This document shows, piece by piece, positions 19,382-28,279 of a DNA stretch of 64,000 nt. The stretch's first letter is position 1. The number at the start of each line of letters is the position of its first letter. Source of the stretch: Alcanivorax borkumensis SK2 (GTDB lineage Bacteria; Pseudomonadota; Gammaproteobacteria; Pseudomonadales; Alcanivoracaceae). The position numbers and the translations under genes are program-made. The stretch spans positions 2,637,001-2,701,000 of the forward strand of contig NC_008260.1 in assembly GCF_000009365.1 (NCBI RefSeq), written 5' to 3'. Under the pieces are notes generated by a model. It was not told the origin of the DNA. It made no database searches and worked only from the letters and a program-made list of their open reading frames with translations.

Positions 19382-20857
19382 TCATAGTGATCCGGTTTTA
19401 TACACCTCTTGAGGGGGCGCTAACCGCAGCACCTTGACCCCCAGCCAGGCATAAACCAACGCCAACACCGGGTTGATCAGATTAAAGAACGCGTAGAAAA
19501 GATAATCGGTCACCGGCACCAGCAATACCGATTGCATGTAGGCACCGCAGGTGTTCCAAGGGATAAGCGGGCTGGTGATAGTGCCACCATCTTCTAGCGC
19601 ACGGGACAGATTCACTGGCGCCAGGCCCTGTTTTGCATAGGCTTCACGGAACATCCGGCCAGGCATAATGATAGAAATGTACTGGTCAGCAGTAAGAATA
19701 TTGCTGCCAAAACAGGTGGCCAATGTGGCGGCGATCAACCCCGCTGCGCCCTTAACCGCCCCCAGCAGCCCTTCGATTAAGCGAGCAAGAAACCCTGCGT
19801 GCTCCATCACCGCACCAAAGGTCATCGCACAGATAATCAGCCACACGGTATTGAGCATGGACGCCATGCCGCCGCCAGACAGCAGGTTATTCAACGTCGC
19901 ATCGCCGGTTTCCACGGTGATGCCCTGGTAAAAGGTCTGCCAAACCACTTTCAAAGACGCCACCCAGCCGGGTGCCGGCTCGCCAGCTTGCACCGCAATC
20001 GCCTGCGGCTGAAACATCAGAGCCCAGATCCCACCCAATAACGCGCCCAGAAAAATCGCCGGTAAGGCCGGCATCCGCTTGAGCGCCAGCACCAACAACA
20101 CCAGCAATGGAATCAGGTGCAGCAAGGAAATATCAAACTGGCTTTCCAGCCCCTGTAGCAGCGGGGTAATTCGGTCCACTGTGTCGCCGGCAACGTCCGT
20201 ATTCAGCCCCATCACCAAAAAAATCAGCAAGGCGATGACAATGGAGGGCACCGTGGTCCACAACATCAGGCGAATATGCTCAAACAGTTCCGAACCCGCC
20301 ACCGCCGGAGCTAGGTTAGTGGTCTCAGACAACGGAGAAATCTTGTCACCAAAGTAGGCACCGGAGACCACCGCACCGGCCGCCACCGGCAACGACAACC
20401 CCAGCCCGCTGGCCACCCCGATCAACGCCACCCCCACGGTGGCCGCCACAGTCCAACTGGAGCCGATACTCAGGGCGATAATCGCGCAGATCAAACAGGC
20501 GGCCGCATAAAACAGGGCCGGATTCATCAACTCAAGACCAAAATAAATGAGCGAAGGCACGATGCCTGCCAACCGCCAGGTACCGATCAGGGCCCCCACA
20601 CTGAGTAGAATCAGCACCGCACCCAACGCCACCGAAATACCCTTAATCATGGCGGTTTCGATTTCCCGCCAAGTCAGGCCATTTTTAAATGCGATTAATG
20701 AGGCAAGGCCGGCACAGATCAGCAAGGCAATCTGGTTGGGACCGGAGGAGGCACTATCGCCGTACAAATAAACCGCCGACGCCAGTAACACCACCAGTAC
20801 TACGATCGGCAGCAGAGCATCCAGCAAGGAGGGGCGGCGGTATCGGGATTCGGTCAT
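19382..20857 (-). CDS. nhaC: Na+/H+ antiporter, NhaC family
   Basis: A 491-residue polytopic membrane protein with about 11-12 hydrophobic segments. NhaC-family features are LSIGSSWTVAATVGVALIG near 150, GAVVSGAYFGDKISPLSETTNLAP near 185, and a repeated half with CFGSNILTADQYISIIMPGRMF near 395 and EDGGTITSPLIPWNTCGAYM near 430. Family members exchange Na+ for H+, or malate/lactate pairs; the exact substrate cannot be read. It is transcribed against lysA and lies head-on between lysA and dapF. Confidence 0.92.
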   Translation of the reverse strand: MTESRYRRPSLLDALLPIVVLVVLLASAVYLYGDSASSGPNQIALLICAGLASLIAFKNGLTWREIETAMIKGISVALGAVLILLSVGALIGTWRLAGIVPSLIYFGLELMNPALFYAAACLICAIIALSIGSSWTVAATVGVALIGVASGLGLSLPVAAGAVVSGAYFGDKISPLSETTNLAPAVAGSELFEHIRLMLWTTVPSIVIALLIFLVMGLNTDVAGDTVDRITPLLQGLESQFDISLLHLIPLLVLLVLALKRMPALPAIFLGALLGGIWALMFQPQAIAVQAGEPAPGWVASLKVVWQTFYQGITVETGDATLNNLLSGGGMASMLNTVWLIICAMTFGAVMEHAGFLARLIEGLLGAVKGAAGLIAATLATCFGSNILTADQYISIIMPGRMFREAYAKQGLAPVNLSRALEDGGTITSPLIPWNTCGAYMQSVLLVPVTDYLFYAFFNLINPVLALVYAWLGVKVLRLAPPQEVYKTGSL

Positions 20858-20939
20858 AGCGGCAACATTCAGCGGCTGAGCTTTCCGTTATACCCGACAG
20901 GCCACCAGTAAGCACATATCATCGAGGCAGAAAGCGGCG

Positions 20940-21425
20940 CTAGCCGGCGATGCTGGCCAGCGCTTTCAGCGCTTCACCGTCCAACCGGTAGCGAACCCAT
21001 TCTGCTTGAGGTTGCGCCCCTAGGCTTTGATAGAACTCCATGGCCGGGGTATTCCAGTCCAGCACGCTCCATTCGAAGCGGCCGCAGTCACTGTCCACGG
21101 CAAGGGCCGCCAGTTTCGCCAACAGAGCCTTACCAACCCCTGCCCCGCGCGCTTGCGGTTCCACGAACAGGTCTTCCAAGTACAGGCCATTGCGGCCCTG
21201 CCACGTGGAGTAGTTAAAGAAATAGATGGCTAGCCCGACAATACGGCCGCCCTGTTCCGCGACCATGGCATGGGCCGTGGCGTCATCACTAAACAGAGTG
21301 GCAGCCAGCTGTGCTTCGTCAGTGGTCACCTGCTCTTCGGCTTGCTCATAACGCGCTAAATCGCGAATCAGGCGCAGCAGATCTCCCACGTCCTCACGGC
21401 CGGCCTGGCGCAGGGTGACGGTCAT
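20940..21425 (-). CDS. GNAT family N-acetyltransferase
   Basis: A 161-residue GNAT protein with the N-terminal TLRQAGREDVGDLLRLIRDLARYE, the acetyl-CoA pyrophosphate loop VEPQARGAGVGKALLAKLA near 95-110, and the family C-terminal DWNTPAMEFYQSLGA. Closest in style to diamine acetyltransferase-like (SAT/ThiALP) GNATs, which acetylate polyamines or thialysine. That substrate is inference. The ATG at 21425 sits in a four-base overlap with the stop of rlmJ, so the two are probably co-translated. Confidence 0.88.
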   Translation of the reverse strand: MTVTLRQAGREDVGDLLRLIRDLARYEQAEEQVTTDEAQLAATLFSDDATAHAMVAEQGGRIVGLAIYFFNYSTWQGRNGLYLEDLFVEPQARGAGVGKALLAKLAALAVDSDCGRFEWSVLDWNTPAMEFYQSLGAQPQAEWVRYRLDGEALKALASIAG

Positions 21426-22270
21426 TGCGGGTTTTCGCCGGTCAGCATTTTCACCGTGGTATGGCCATTGGCATCGCACAGCGCCTCTTTCAACAGCGGC
21501 ATAGCCTGTGCCATGTGCTGGGCCAACGTGTACGGCGGGTTAATGATCAGCATGCCGGTGCCGGTCATGCCACGGCCAGAGGCATCCGGGCGCACACAAC
21601 ATTCCACTCGTAGCAGGTTGGGAATTCCCGCCTTTACGAAACGGCGGATAAAGCTCTCGGTGCGGTTGCGATCCAACACCGGATACCAGATGGCATAGGT
21701 CGCCGTAGCAAACCGCTCCATGGCCATTTGCACGGCAGGCAATACACCGTTGTAATCCGCCTCCATTTCATAGGAAGGATCAATCAACACCAACCCTCGT
21801 CGATGACGCGGCGGCAACAGGGCTTTAAGCCCGTGCCAGGCATCATCCTTGAGGACTTGCACGCGCTTATCGTCAGCAAACTCGCGCTTGAGCAGCGTAA
21901 AATCGGTGCTATGCAGCTCAGTACATTGCAGCACGTCCTGCTCACGCAGCAGGCTAGCACTGATTTGCGGCGAGCCGGGATAATCCATCAGCCGTCCCAC
22001 CGGATTCAGCTTTTCCACCAGTGACACATATTGATCAATCACACCCACTCCGGTGCGCTTACCAAATAGCTTGGCAATGCCATCCTGGTACTCACCGGTC
22101 TTTTGCATGTGCTCGCTGGCAATGGCATAGCTGCCCGCCCCCGCGTGAGTATCGTGGACAGTGAAGGGCTTATCCTTCTTTTTCAGGTATTCAATGATGG
22201 CCACCTGCACAATGTGCTTGAGCACATCCGCAAAATTCCCGGCGTGGTAACTGTGACGATAGGAAAGCAT
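21422..22270 (-). CDS. rlmJ: 23S rRNA (adenine-2030-N6)-methyltransferase
   Basis: The 282-residue product starts MLSYRHSYHAGNFADVLKH, almost identical to the RlmJ start, which sets the ATG at 22270 inside a longer frame. Other family features are DTHAGAGSY near 40, YPGSP near 93, LIDPSYE near 165 and MLIINPPYT near 245, a (D/N)PPY-type methyltransferase motif. RlmJ modifies A2030 of 23S rRNA. Length matches the 280-residue E. coli enzyme. It is divergent from dapF. Confidence 0.94.
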   Translation of the reverse strand: MLSYRHSYHAGNFADVLKHIVQVAIIEYLKKKDKPFTVHDTHAGAGSYAIASEHMQKTGEYQDGIAKLFGKRTGVGVIDQYVSLVEKLNPVGRLMDYPGSPQISASLLREQDVLQCTELHSTDFTLLKREFADDKRVQVLKDDAWHGLKALLPPRHRRGLVLIDPSYEMEADYNGVLPAVQMAMERFATATYAIWYPVLDRNRTESFIRRFVKAGIPNLLRVECCVRPDASGRGMTGTGMLIINPPYTLAQHMAQAMPLLKEALCDANGHTTVKMLTGENPQ

Positions 22271-22466
22271 GTTTGCTGCCTGCAAGAGTGTGAGGCCGCA
22301 TTGTACACCTGACGAGCGGGCTCGCGCATAGCCAAGGCGCCCCATCGAGAATGATAGAGTGGAAAGTTGAAACACCGCTAATCGCGCAGGCTCTCCGCCA
22401 CCCAACCCCTGACGCCACCGCCACGGCAGAGTACAATGGCCTTTTACCCTGTAGCGGACACTTGCG

Positions 22467-23312
22467 ATGAACCTGCGCTTTACCAAAATGCACGGCCTGG
22501 GCAACGATTTCATGGTCATCGACGGCATTCGACAGTCATTGCCAGAAACCGGCCTGCCTTTGCCTGCGGATGAAATACGCCGGCTGGCCGACCGCAAGTT
22601 TGGCGTGGGTTTTGACCAGATGCTAATCGTGCAGCCCGCCCAGGGCGATGCGGACTTCCGCTACCGGATCCTGAATGCCGATGGCTCCGAAGTGAGCCAA
22701 TGCGGTAATGGTGCCCGCTGCTTCGCCCGTTTTGTGCGCGAACAGGGACTCACCGACAAAAAATCTATTCGCGTGGAAACCGCTGCAGGGCAAATGACCC
22801 TGTCTGTGACCGACGATGATCAGATCACCGTAGACATGGGCGCCCCTCGCTGGGCGCCAGACGCCATCCCCATGACCGCCAAAGCCGAAGCAGACAACTA
22901 TTTTCTGGTGTCCGGCACCCAGGCCTGGGACGTAGGCGCCGTCGGCCTGGGCAACCCACACTGCACCCTGCTGGTGGAAAATGTGGATACTGCCCCGGTG
23001 GATACCGTCGGCCCGCTACTGGAAAGCCACGAACAATTTCCGGAACGGGCGAACGTGGGCTTTATGCAGATCGTCAGCCGCAACGAAATCCGCCTGCGCG
23101 TCTATGAACGTGGCGCAGGGGAAACCCTGGCTTGCGGCTCCGGTGCCTGTGCCGCAGTGGTGATCGGCCAACGCCGGGACTGGCTGGATGACACCGTCAC
23201 CGTGCACCTACCCGGCGGCACCCTGCACGTCTGCTACGATGGGCAAGGCGGCATCCAGATGACAGGCCCCGCCAGCCATGTCTATGATGGCGCTATTGAG
23301 ATCGCGCTTTAG
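22467..23312 (+). CDS. dapF: Diaminopimelate epimerase
   Basis: A 281-residue enzyme interconverting LL- and meso-diaminopimelate. Both catalytic cysteines are seen in [13 protein letters not shown] (about residue 75) and [13 protein letters not shown] (about 222), and it begins [16 protein letters not shown]. It heads a rightward operon dapF-DUF484-xerC with small gaps, as in enterobacteria and pseudomonads. Confidence 0.97.
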   Translation: MNLRFTKMHGLGNDFMVIDGIRQSLPETGLPLPADEIRRLADRKFGVGFDQMLIVQPAQGDADFRYRILNADGSEVSQCGNGARCFARFVREQGLTDKKSIRVETAAGQMTLSVTDDDQITVDMGAPRWAPDAIPMTAKAEADNYFLVSGTQAWDVGAVGLGNPHCTLLVENVDTAPVDTVGPLLESHEQFPERANVGFMQIVSRNEIRLRVYERGAGETLACGSGACAAVVIGQRRDWLDDTVTVHLPGGTLHVCYDGQGGIQMTGPASHVYDGAIEIAL

Positions 23313-23378
23313 CAAACGATTGAAAGCTCGGTGATGTCAGTGCCCACTGACCGGAACGAAAAACAAAGGACAGGATTG

Positions 23379-24104
23379 ATGACGGATCAAACTCCAGCCA
23401 GCGCCGACCAGGTTGCCACCTATCTGCGTGACCATGCCGATTTCTTTCAGCATCGCCCGGAGCTACTGGAATTGTTACGTCTCCCAGACCCCAAAGGCGA
23501 GGCGGTTTCCCTACTGGAACGTCAGGCCGCCATTCTACGTGAGCGCAACACCGAGCTGCGCGATCGACTCAATGGCCTGCTGGATGTGGCCCGGGAAAAC
23601 GATCACCTGTTCGACAAGACCCGCCGCCTGACACTGGCCCTGCTGGAAGCCCGCGGCCCCGAGAAGCTGTTTCGCAATTTGCTCACCAGCCTGAGCAGCG
23701 ACTTCCATTGTGACCAGGTAGCCCTAATGCTGTACGACCGGGAAGTGCCCATTCTCGGCGACCTGCGCAACCAGATCCGCTGCGTGGACAGCGATGCCCT
23801 GCCCAGCGCCCTGAACCACCTGCTGCGCAGCGGCAAAGCCGTGTGCGGCGCCATGCGCACAGAAGAAATGGACGCCCTGTTCCAAGATAACGCCACCGAT
23901 ATCCGCTCCGCCGCCATGGTGCCACTGGAATACCAAGGCCGCTTGGGCCTGCTGGCCATTGGCAGTAAAAGTGCCATGCACTTCCGTAGCTCCTTAGGCA
24001 CCTTATTCATTAGCCATATCGGCCAGGTACTCAGCCGCAGACTCCACGAAGTGGTGCGCCAATACCCCCACCAAGCAGCCAAAAAAACCAGCGACATTAG
24101 CTGA
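23379..24104 (+). CDS. DUF484 (YigA) family protein
   Basis: A 241-residue cytoplasmic protein with an N-terminal ADQVATYLRDHADFFQHRPELLELLRLP segment, the DUF484 signature, then a coiled helix (LLERQAAILRERNTEL) and a GAF-like domain (about 95-225). The ATG at 23379 behind AAAGGACAGG is preferred to the GTG at 23331. Function unknown; the gene always travels between dapF and xerC in this group. Confidence 0.9.
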   Translation: MTDQTPASADQVATYLRDHADFFQHRPELLELLRLPDPKGEAVSLLERQAAILRERNTELRDRLNGLLDVARENDHLFDKTRRLTLALLEARGPEKLFRNLLTSLSSDFHCDQVALMLYDREVPILGDLRNQIRCVDSDALPSALNHLLRSGKAVCGAMRTEEMDALFQDNATDIRSAAMVPLEYQGRLGLLAIGSKSAMHFRSSLGTLFISHIGQVLSRRLHEVVRQYPHQAAKKTSDIS

Positions 24105-24120
24105 TAAAGGACCGTTAACC

Positions 24121-25044
24121 GTGGATAGCGATAGCCATAACACACTGCAAACGGTTAACACCTTCCTAACCCACTTGGCCAGCGAGCGTCGCCTCTCACC
24201 GCACACCGTAAACGGCTATCAACGGGACCTGATCGAAGCCCGAACATTACTCGGCAGCCAACCCTGGGACACCCTCACCGTCCACGACATGCGCAGCCTC
24301 GCCGCCTCGCTACACCGCCAAGGGAAAAGCGGCAAAACTATTCAGCGCATGCTTTCCACCCTGCGTACGTTTTTCCGTTACCTGATGCGTGAAGGGCTTG
24401 CCCGCGACAACCCGGCCATAGACATTCGCGCCCCGAAAAGCGGTAAACGCCTGCCCAAAGCACTGGATGTAGATCAAGTCAGCCATTTGCTGGATGCCGG
24501 CACCAGCAACAGCGAACCCCTAGCCCTGCGCGATCAAGCCATAATGGAACTGCTCTATGCCTGCGGCCTGCGTTTGGCCGAACTGCTTAGCCTAAACCTA
24601 GACAGCATTGATCTGCATGAAAGCCAACTGTTGGTCACCGGTAAAGGCAACAAGACCCGGCAACTACCAGTGGGAAAACCCGCCCTCACCGCCGTGCGCC
24701 GCTGGTTGCAAGTGCGTCCCATGCTGATCAAAAGCAGCGACCAGAACGCTCTTTTTATCAGCAAAAACGGCCGGCGGCTGTCTCCTTCCAGCGTACAACA
24801 GCGGCTTAAACGCCATGCTCTGGAGCGGGGGCTCGATGCCCATCTACATCCGCACAAATTACGCCACTCCTTCGCCACACACCTGCTGGAATCCTCCGGC
24901 GACTTGCGGGCAGTGCAGGAACTGCTCGGCCACGCAGACTTGGCCACCACCCAGGTTTACACTCACCTGGATTTCCAACACTTAGCTCAGGTCTACGACG
25001 GAGCACACCCAAGAGCCCAGCGCCGCAAGGACGATGACGAATAA
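24121..25044 (+). CDS. xerC: Tyrosine recombinase XerC
   Basis: A 307-residue site-specific recombinase that, with XerD, resolves chromosome dimers at dif. The N-terminal SAM-like domain (residues 8-95, LTHLASERRLSPHTVNGYQRDL) is followed by the catalytic domain with LLYACGLRLAEL (Arg), LHPHKLRHSFATHLLE (HxxR), LLGHADLATTQVYTHLD (His and nucleophile Tyr). It starts with GTG at 24121, 16 bases after the DUF484 stop, behind AAAGGA. Confidence 0.96.
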   Translation: MDSDSHNTLQTVNTFLTHLASERRLSPHTVNGYQRDLIEARTLLGSQPWDTLTVHDMRSLAASLHRQGKSGKTIQRMLSTLRTFFRYLMREGLARDNPAIDIRAPKSGKRLPKALDVDQVSHLLDAGTSNSEPLALRDQAIMELLYACGLRLAELLSLNLDSIDLHESQLLVTGKGNKTRQLPVGKPALTAVRRWLQVRPMLIKSSDQNALFISKNGRRLSPSSVQQRLKRHALERGLDAHLHPHKLRHSFATHLLESSGDLRAVQELLGHADLATTQVYTHLDFQHLAQVYDGAHPRAQRRKDDDE

Positions 25045-25131
25045 GCCTTGGCGCCTAACGCTGGGCACACAATGCTTGGCGCCAGTGAACCTGTATGCTG
25101 CCATTAAGCGTTTTACGGTAAACTACCCACC

Positions 25132-25839
25132 ATGAGCATGCTCAAGCTGATCACTTTTGATCTAGATAATACTTTGTGGCCCGTGGATGAAGTGATTCGT
25201 CACGCTGAAAAAACCTGCAGTGACTGGATCGCCGCCAACCACCCGGATGCCGCCGCTGCGCTGAGTGCCGAACGGGTACGTGCGGTGCGCACGGCACTGC
25301 TTAAGGAAAAACCCGAGTATCTGGATAACCTAACCGCCCTGCGCCAAGACGCCATGAGTCGCGCCTTCACCGAGCACGGTTTCCAGCAAAAACAAGCCCG
25401 CCGCATCGCCATGGATGCCTTCAAGGTATTCCATGAAGCGCGCAACCAAGTGAGCTTCTTTCCCGGTGCCCGTGAGGTATTAGAGCAGCTCGCCGACAGC
25501 TACACCCTAGGTGCACTCACCAACGGCAATGCCGACCTGAAGATGATTGGTATTGCCGACCTGTTCGCTTTTCATCATTCAGCAGAGACCATAGGCAAGC
25601 GCAAGCCGGCGCCGGACATGTTCGCCGCCGCCCTGAGTTCCGCCGGGGTTCACGCACACCAAGCTGTACATGTTGGCGACCACCCCTTGGAAGATGTGCA
25701 CGCGGCCCGTGAGCACGGCATGCATTCGGTCTGGGCCAACCTAATCAACCTGCCCTGGCCGGTTGAACTAGACCAGCCCCGTCACCATATTCATAACCTG
25801 CATGAGCTGCCAGATCTGGTGCCGCTCTTTGATGACTGA
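25132..25839 (+). CDS. yigB: HAD-family phosphatase YigB-like
   Basis: A 235-residue HAD hydrolase with motif I FDLDNTLWP (residues 9-17), motif II LTNGN near 126, motif III lysine in GKRKPAPDMF near 155, and motif IV VHVGDHPLEDVHAA near 180. E. coli YigB, in the same place after xerC, dephosphorylates FMN to riboflavin among other substrates. That activity is likely but not shown by sequence alone. Confidence 0.9.
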   Translation: MSMLKLITFDLDNTLWPVDEVIRHAEKTCSDWIAANHPDAAAALSAERVRAVRTALLKEKPEYLDNLTALRQDAMSRAFTEHGFQQKQARRIAMDAFKVFHEARNQVSFFPGAREVLEQLADSYTLGALTNGNADLKMIGIADLFAFHHSAETIGKRKPAPDMFAAALSSAGVHAHQAVHVGDHPLEDVHAAREHGMHSVWANLINLPWPVELDQPRHHIHNLHELPDLVPLFDD

Positions 25840-25853
25840 CTGCGGAAACCCCA

Positions 25854-26168
25854 ATGCCCCAACGCCAACAACTCGTTGCCCTGCTTGATGACCTGCAAGT
25901 AGAACTGGATCAGCAAGGCCTGTGGGCCGCACAGCCACCGGCACCGTCGGCCTTCAACAGCAGCACACCGTTTTTTGCCGACACCATGAATTTCAGCGAA
26001 TGGCTGCAATGGGTTTTTGTGCCGCGCTTCCGAGCGATTCTAGAAGGAGACCACCCCTTGCCTGGGCAATGCGACATCGCCCCCATGGCAGAGGAAGCCC
26101 TGAAAGGCCTGGAGCAGGACGTAACGGAGGTCATCAGCCTGCTCAAACGTTTCGACGACCATTTCTGA
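25854..26168 (+). CDS. yqcC: YqcC family (DUF446) protein
   Basis: A 104-residue protein with the family core FNSSTPFFADTMNFSEWLQWVFVPR followed by PLPGQCDIAPMAEEAL. The function of YqcC is not known; in several genomes it is found near the tRNA pseudouridine synthase truC. It starts 14 bases after the yigB stop and is probably the last gene of this operon. An AGCCCGGACGGGCT hairpin follows near 26201-26215. Confidence 0.88.
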   Translation: MPQRQQLVALLDDLQVELDQQGLWAAQPPAPSAFNSSTPFFADTMNFSEWLQWVFVPRFRAILEGDHPLPGQCDIAPMAEEALKGLEQDVTEVISLLKRFDDHF

Positions 26169-26463
26169 AAATGTCACTGGCAGCCCGCATCATAAAATAG
26201 CCCGGACGGGCTCAGCCCCAGCAACGCTTCAACCGACACCGTCAATTATAGTCGTCGCTTTCAGAGTGCCAGTTGAGCATTTCGATGCGACCACACAGAG
26301 AAAATCATTCGTTCCGCTCGCCAATCAGCCGCACGGGACCGCGCCCGTTACCCCGCCTCGCTACGCGCCTATAGGGGCCCCGTAGAAAGCGCTGAAACCA
26401 AGGGACTATCGCGTCTTTCCAATCCCTCAATCCCTCAATCCCTCAATCCAGTTGAGCGTGGCA
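26169..26463. other. Intergenic region with octamer tandem repeat
   Basis: No gene is called in about 295 bases. On the minus strand a short frame ends in RIEMLNWHSESDDYN and is cut upstream by stops; it may be the tail of a decayed gene, but I could not identify it. The repeat described separately lies at the right end, just before the HemS-like stop codon. Confidence 0.35.
26420..26450. repeat. Tandem octamer repeat CAATCCCT
   Basis: Three perfect copies of CAATCCCT plus a partial fourth (CAATCCA) run head to tail from 26420. It is non-coding, 14 bases beyond the 3' end of the HemS-like gene. Such short arrays can slip in copy number. Confidence 0.85.
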
Positions 26464-27447
26464 TTAACGAATAACGCTGTCTTTCAATAAAGCGCGCCAG
26501 CCGCTTTCGTTACTATCGCCGGCGGACAAGGTCCACAACCATTCGCCGCGGGAATCCAGCGCTTCCAGCGCCGTCACTACCTGCCCATCCCCGGGTCTAC
26601 GCAGCCGCCATAAGCTATCCATTTTCGCCATATCCAGCGACACCAGCGCGCCGTTATGGGCTAAATGACAATGACTACCTTGCCAACGCGGCGACGACCA
26701 AGGGGCGGTCATGCACAATCGCACGCCCTGATTACCCACACAAAGAGTGGTTGCCGCATCCCTGCTAGCCGCTTCTGCCAACACTGCCGGCAATGTTTCT
26801 GGTCGTACCTGGCAAGCAAAACTGTCGCGCACCGATCGGTACAACACTGCGCGCTGCTGCTGACACCGCTGCAGCAACCCGGCAAAATCATCGTCGTCAG
26901 CACTGCGTGCCCAATCACTTTCCAGCTGACTCAACGAGCCCAGATCACGGTTAGCCATGCGCGGTAGCAATGTCGGCAAACTCAGGGTCTGCTGATCGGG
27001 ATGAAGCATGGCGCACACTAGCTCTTCGAAAGCCAACCCACCGCTGGCCGGCGCCACCGCTATCTGCTGTAACGGCTGACCGTTACGATCAAAGAACACC
27101 AAGCTGCGAGCTGGGAGTGCACCGGTAGGTTCCAACACCGCCAGCACCGAATGCCACTGGCCAACCTGCAAACTCTGCCGTAAACGACAGCGCTCACCCA
27201 CGGATTCCAGCCACCATTCACCAGCAACGTCCGATTGCCCATCCTTGAGTGCGGGATAGTGCATGCTCTGGGAAATTCTCGAGCCACTGGAGAAGGTGGT
27301 CACCACCAATGAACCCAACCGATACAACGCCTTGAGAATGGCCAGGGGTTCATCTTGTAAGCGCAAAACTCGATCACCGAGGGCCGCACCGCACTGGCGT
27401 AGTAGTGGCGATGTCGCTGGAGCCGAGGGCCACGTCATAACAGACAT
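26464..27447 (-). CDS. HemS/ChuS-like hemin-degrading or trafficking protein
   Basis: The 327-residue protein shows the two-repeat plan of the HemS/HmuS/ChuS family. The first half has a ALGDRVLRLQDEPLAILKAL segment and SLVFFDRNGQPLQQI; the second half has CVGNQGVRLCM, DMAKMDSLWRLRRPG and VVTALEALDSRGEWL, corresponding to the family's FVGNxGCIQIH, SVWVVRKPT and SLELFDAxGE blocks. Members bind haem and open it or hand it on in the cytoplasm. The family is strongly diverged here, and the usual haem-ligand histidines cannot be placed with certainty. The ATG at 27447 follows TTTGGAGGCAAT. It lies 400 bases after hemP on the same strand. No haem receptor or ABC importer is nearby. Confidence 0.75.
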   Translation of the reverse strand: MSVMTWPSAPATSPLLRQCGAALGDRVLRLQDEPLAILKALYRLGSLVVTTFSSGSRISQSMHYPALKDGQSDVAGEWWLESVGERCRLRQSLQVGQWHSVLAVLEPTGALPARSLVFFDRNGQPLQQIAVAPASGGLAFEELVCAMLHPDQQTLSLPTLLPRMANRDLGSLSQLESDWARSADDDDFAGLLQRCQQQRAVLYRSVRDSFACQVRPETLPAVLAEAASRDAATTLCVGNQGVRLCMTAPWSSPRWQGSHCHLAHNGALVSLDMAKMDSLWRLRRPGDGQVVTALEALDSRGEWLWTLSAGDSNESGWRALLKDSVIR

Positions 27448-27846
27448 ATTGCCTCCAAAAAATATCGCAGCAAACAACACGCTTTACGCCATAACGCGCC
27501 AACAGGATTCAGGTGATTGATTGCCTTTTGGCCGCACCGAACGGTTTGGGTCGACTGCAGCCATGACACTCACACAGATCCTGTGCGCGTTGTGGTCAGC
27601 GGCATGTTGCCGTGCCGAAGAACCTTAAATTAGGTGTGGAACGCTGGCTGCGGCTGGCTGATCCACGTCAGGGAGAACGATAAACAAACGCAACATGCGA
27701 CACACTTTACGCAACACCCAAAAGAAAGCGTTTCCCCCGTGCTAAGCCCAGCTCACACGCTGAAAGGAACTGGCGCGAGAGCAAAGCGTTAAAACGGATA
27801 ACGCAGCCGCCGTATTATTGGCCTGTTATTGATGTCGCGTGGCGCA
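27448..27846. other. Intergenic region between hemP and HemS-like gene
   Basis: About 400 bases with no supported gene on either strand and no Fur-box-like sequence. The upstream leader of the HemS-like gene lies at the left end. Whether the hemP transcript reads through cannot be told. Confidence 0.35.
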
Positions 27847-28023
27847 TCACTTTGTCAAAATCAGTTTATTGTTGGACGTACGACGCAACTGGTAACGCTC
27901 ACCGGCATGTTCAATCCACAATTTGCCTTGATGGTTGAGCAACAGACTGCTTGCCACCGCACTTTCAGCATTAATGGCGACCTGTCGTGTAGTAGTGGTA
28001 ACGTTCTTTTTTAGCTGAGACAT
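27847..28023 (-). CDS. hemP: Hemin uptake protein HemP/HmuP
   Basis: A 58-residue protein ending in the HemP signature: LLNHQGKLWIEHAGERYQLR followed by NNKLILTK at the extreme C-terminus. HemP/HmuP proteins are small regulators or facilitators of haem uptake gene expression in proteobacteria. The start at 28023 follows AATGGAGGTCAGT, a strong ribosome-binding site; an upstream start at 28059 would run into the operator. Two Fur-box-like sequences lie just upstream, so iron control is likely. Confidence 0.92.
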   Translation of the reverse strand: MSQLKKNVTTTTRQVAINAESAVASSLLLNHQGKLWIEHAGERYQLRRTSNNKLILTK

Positions 28024-28043
28024 ACTGACCTCCATTTCGTATA

Positions 28044-28064
28044 TGAGAATCATTGTCATTATTG
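28044..28064 (-). promoter_or_regulatory. Fur box of hemP
   Basis: On the minus strand the sequence reads ATAATGACAATGATTCTCA, close to the consensus GATAATGATAATCATTATC. It lies about 20 bases upstream of the hemP start codon. Confidence 0.82.
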
Positions 28065-28084
28065 ATTAGGTGTTCGTCAACGCC

Positions 28085-28101
28085 TGATTCTCATTTTCTG
28101 A
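28085..28101 (-). promoter_or_regulatory. Second Fur-box-like site upstream of hemP
   Basis: On the minus strand TCAGAAAATGAGAATCA again resembles the Fur consensus hexamer repeats (GAxAATGAxAATCA). Tandem sites are usual in tightly iron-controlled promoters. Confidence 0.6.
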
Positions 28102-28279
28102 TCAAGACCTCATTTCAATGACCAGCAGTGGCATTGCCCCGCCCCACTCCCCGTCTCACCCCTGAGAAACCACAATTCAAAAGACCGTCGGAGCATTCAT
28201 TGCTGCATTACATCAAAAACCACAAATCGCTACTCAACCCTCTATCGAAAGCCACCGGCAATGGCGTTAAACTGAAGCC

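Noticed and set aside
18069..24104. lysA to dapF region as a genomic island
   Set aside because: The inserted genes are ordinary housekeeping or transport genes with similar composition, and no integrase, tRNA or repeat borders are seen.
26250..26300. Short leftward frame ending RIEMLNWHSESDDYN
   Set aside because: It looks protein-like but is cut upstream by stops and could not be assigned; kept only as a note in the intergenic entry.
26420..26450. Tandem repeats as a CRISPR array
   Set aside because: Units are 8 bases with no spacers.
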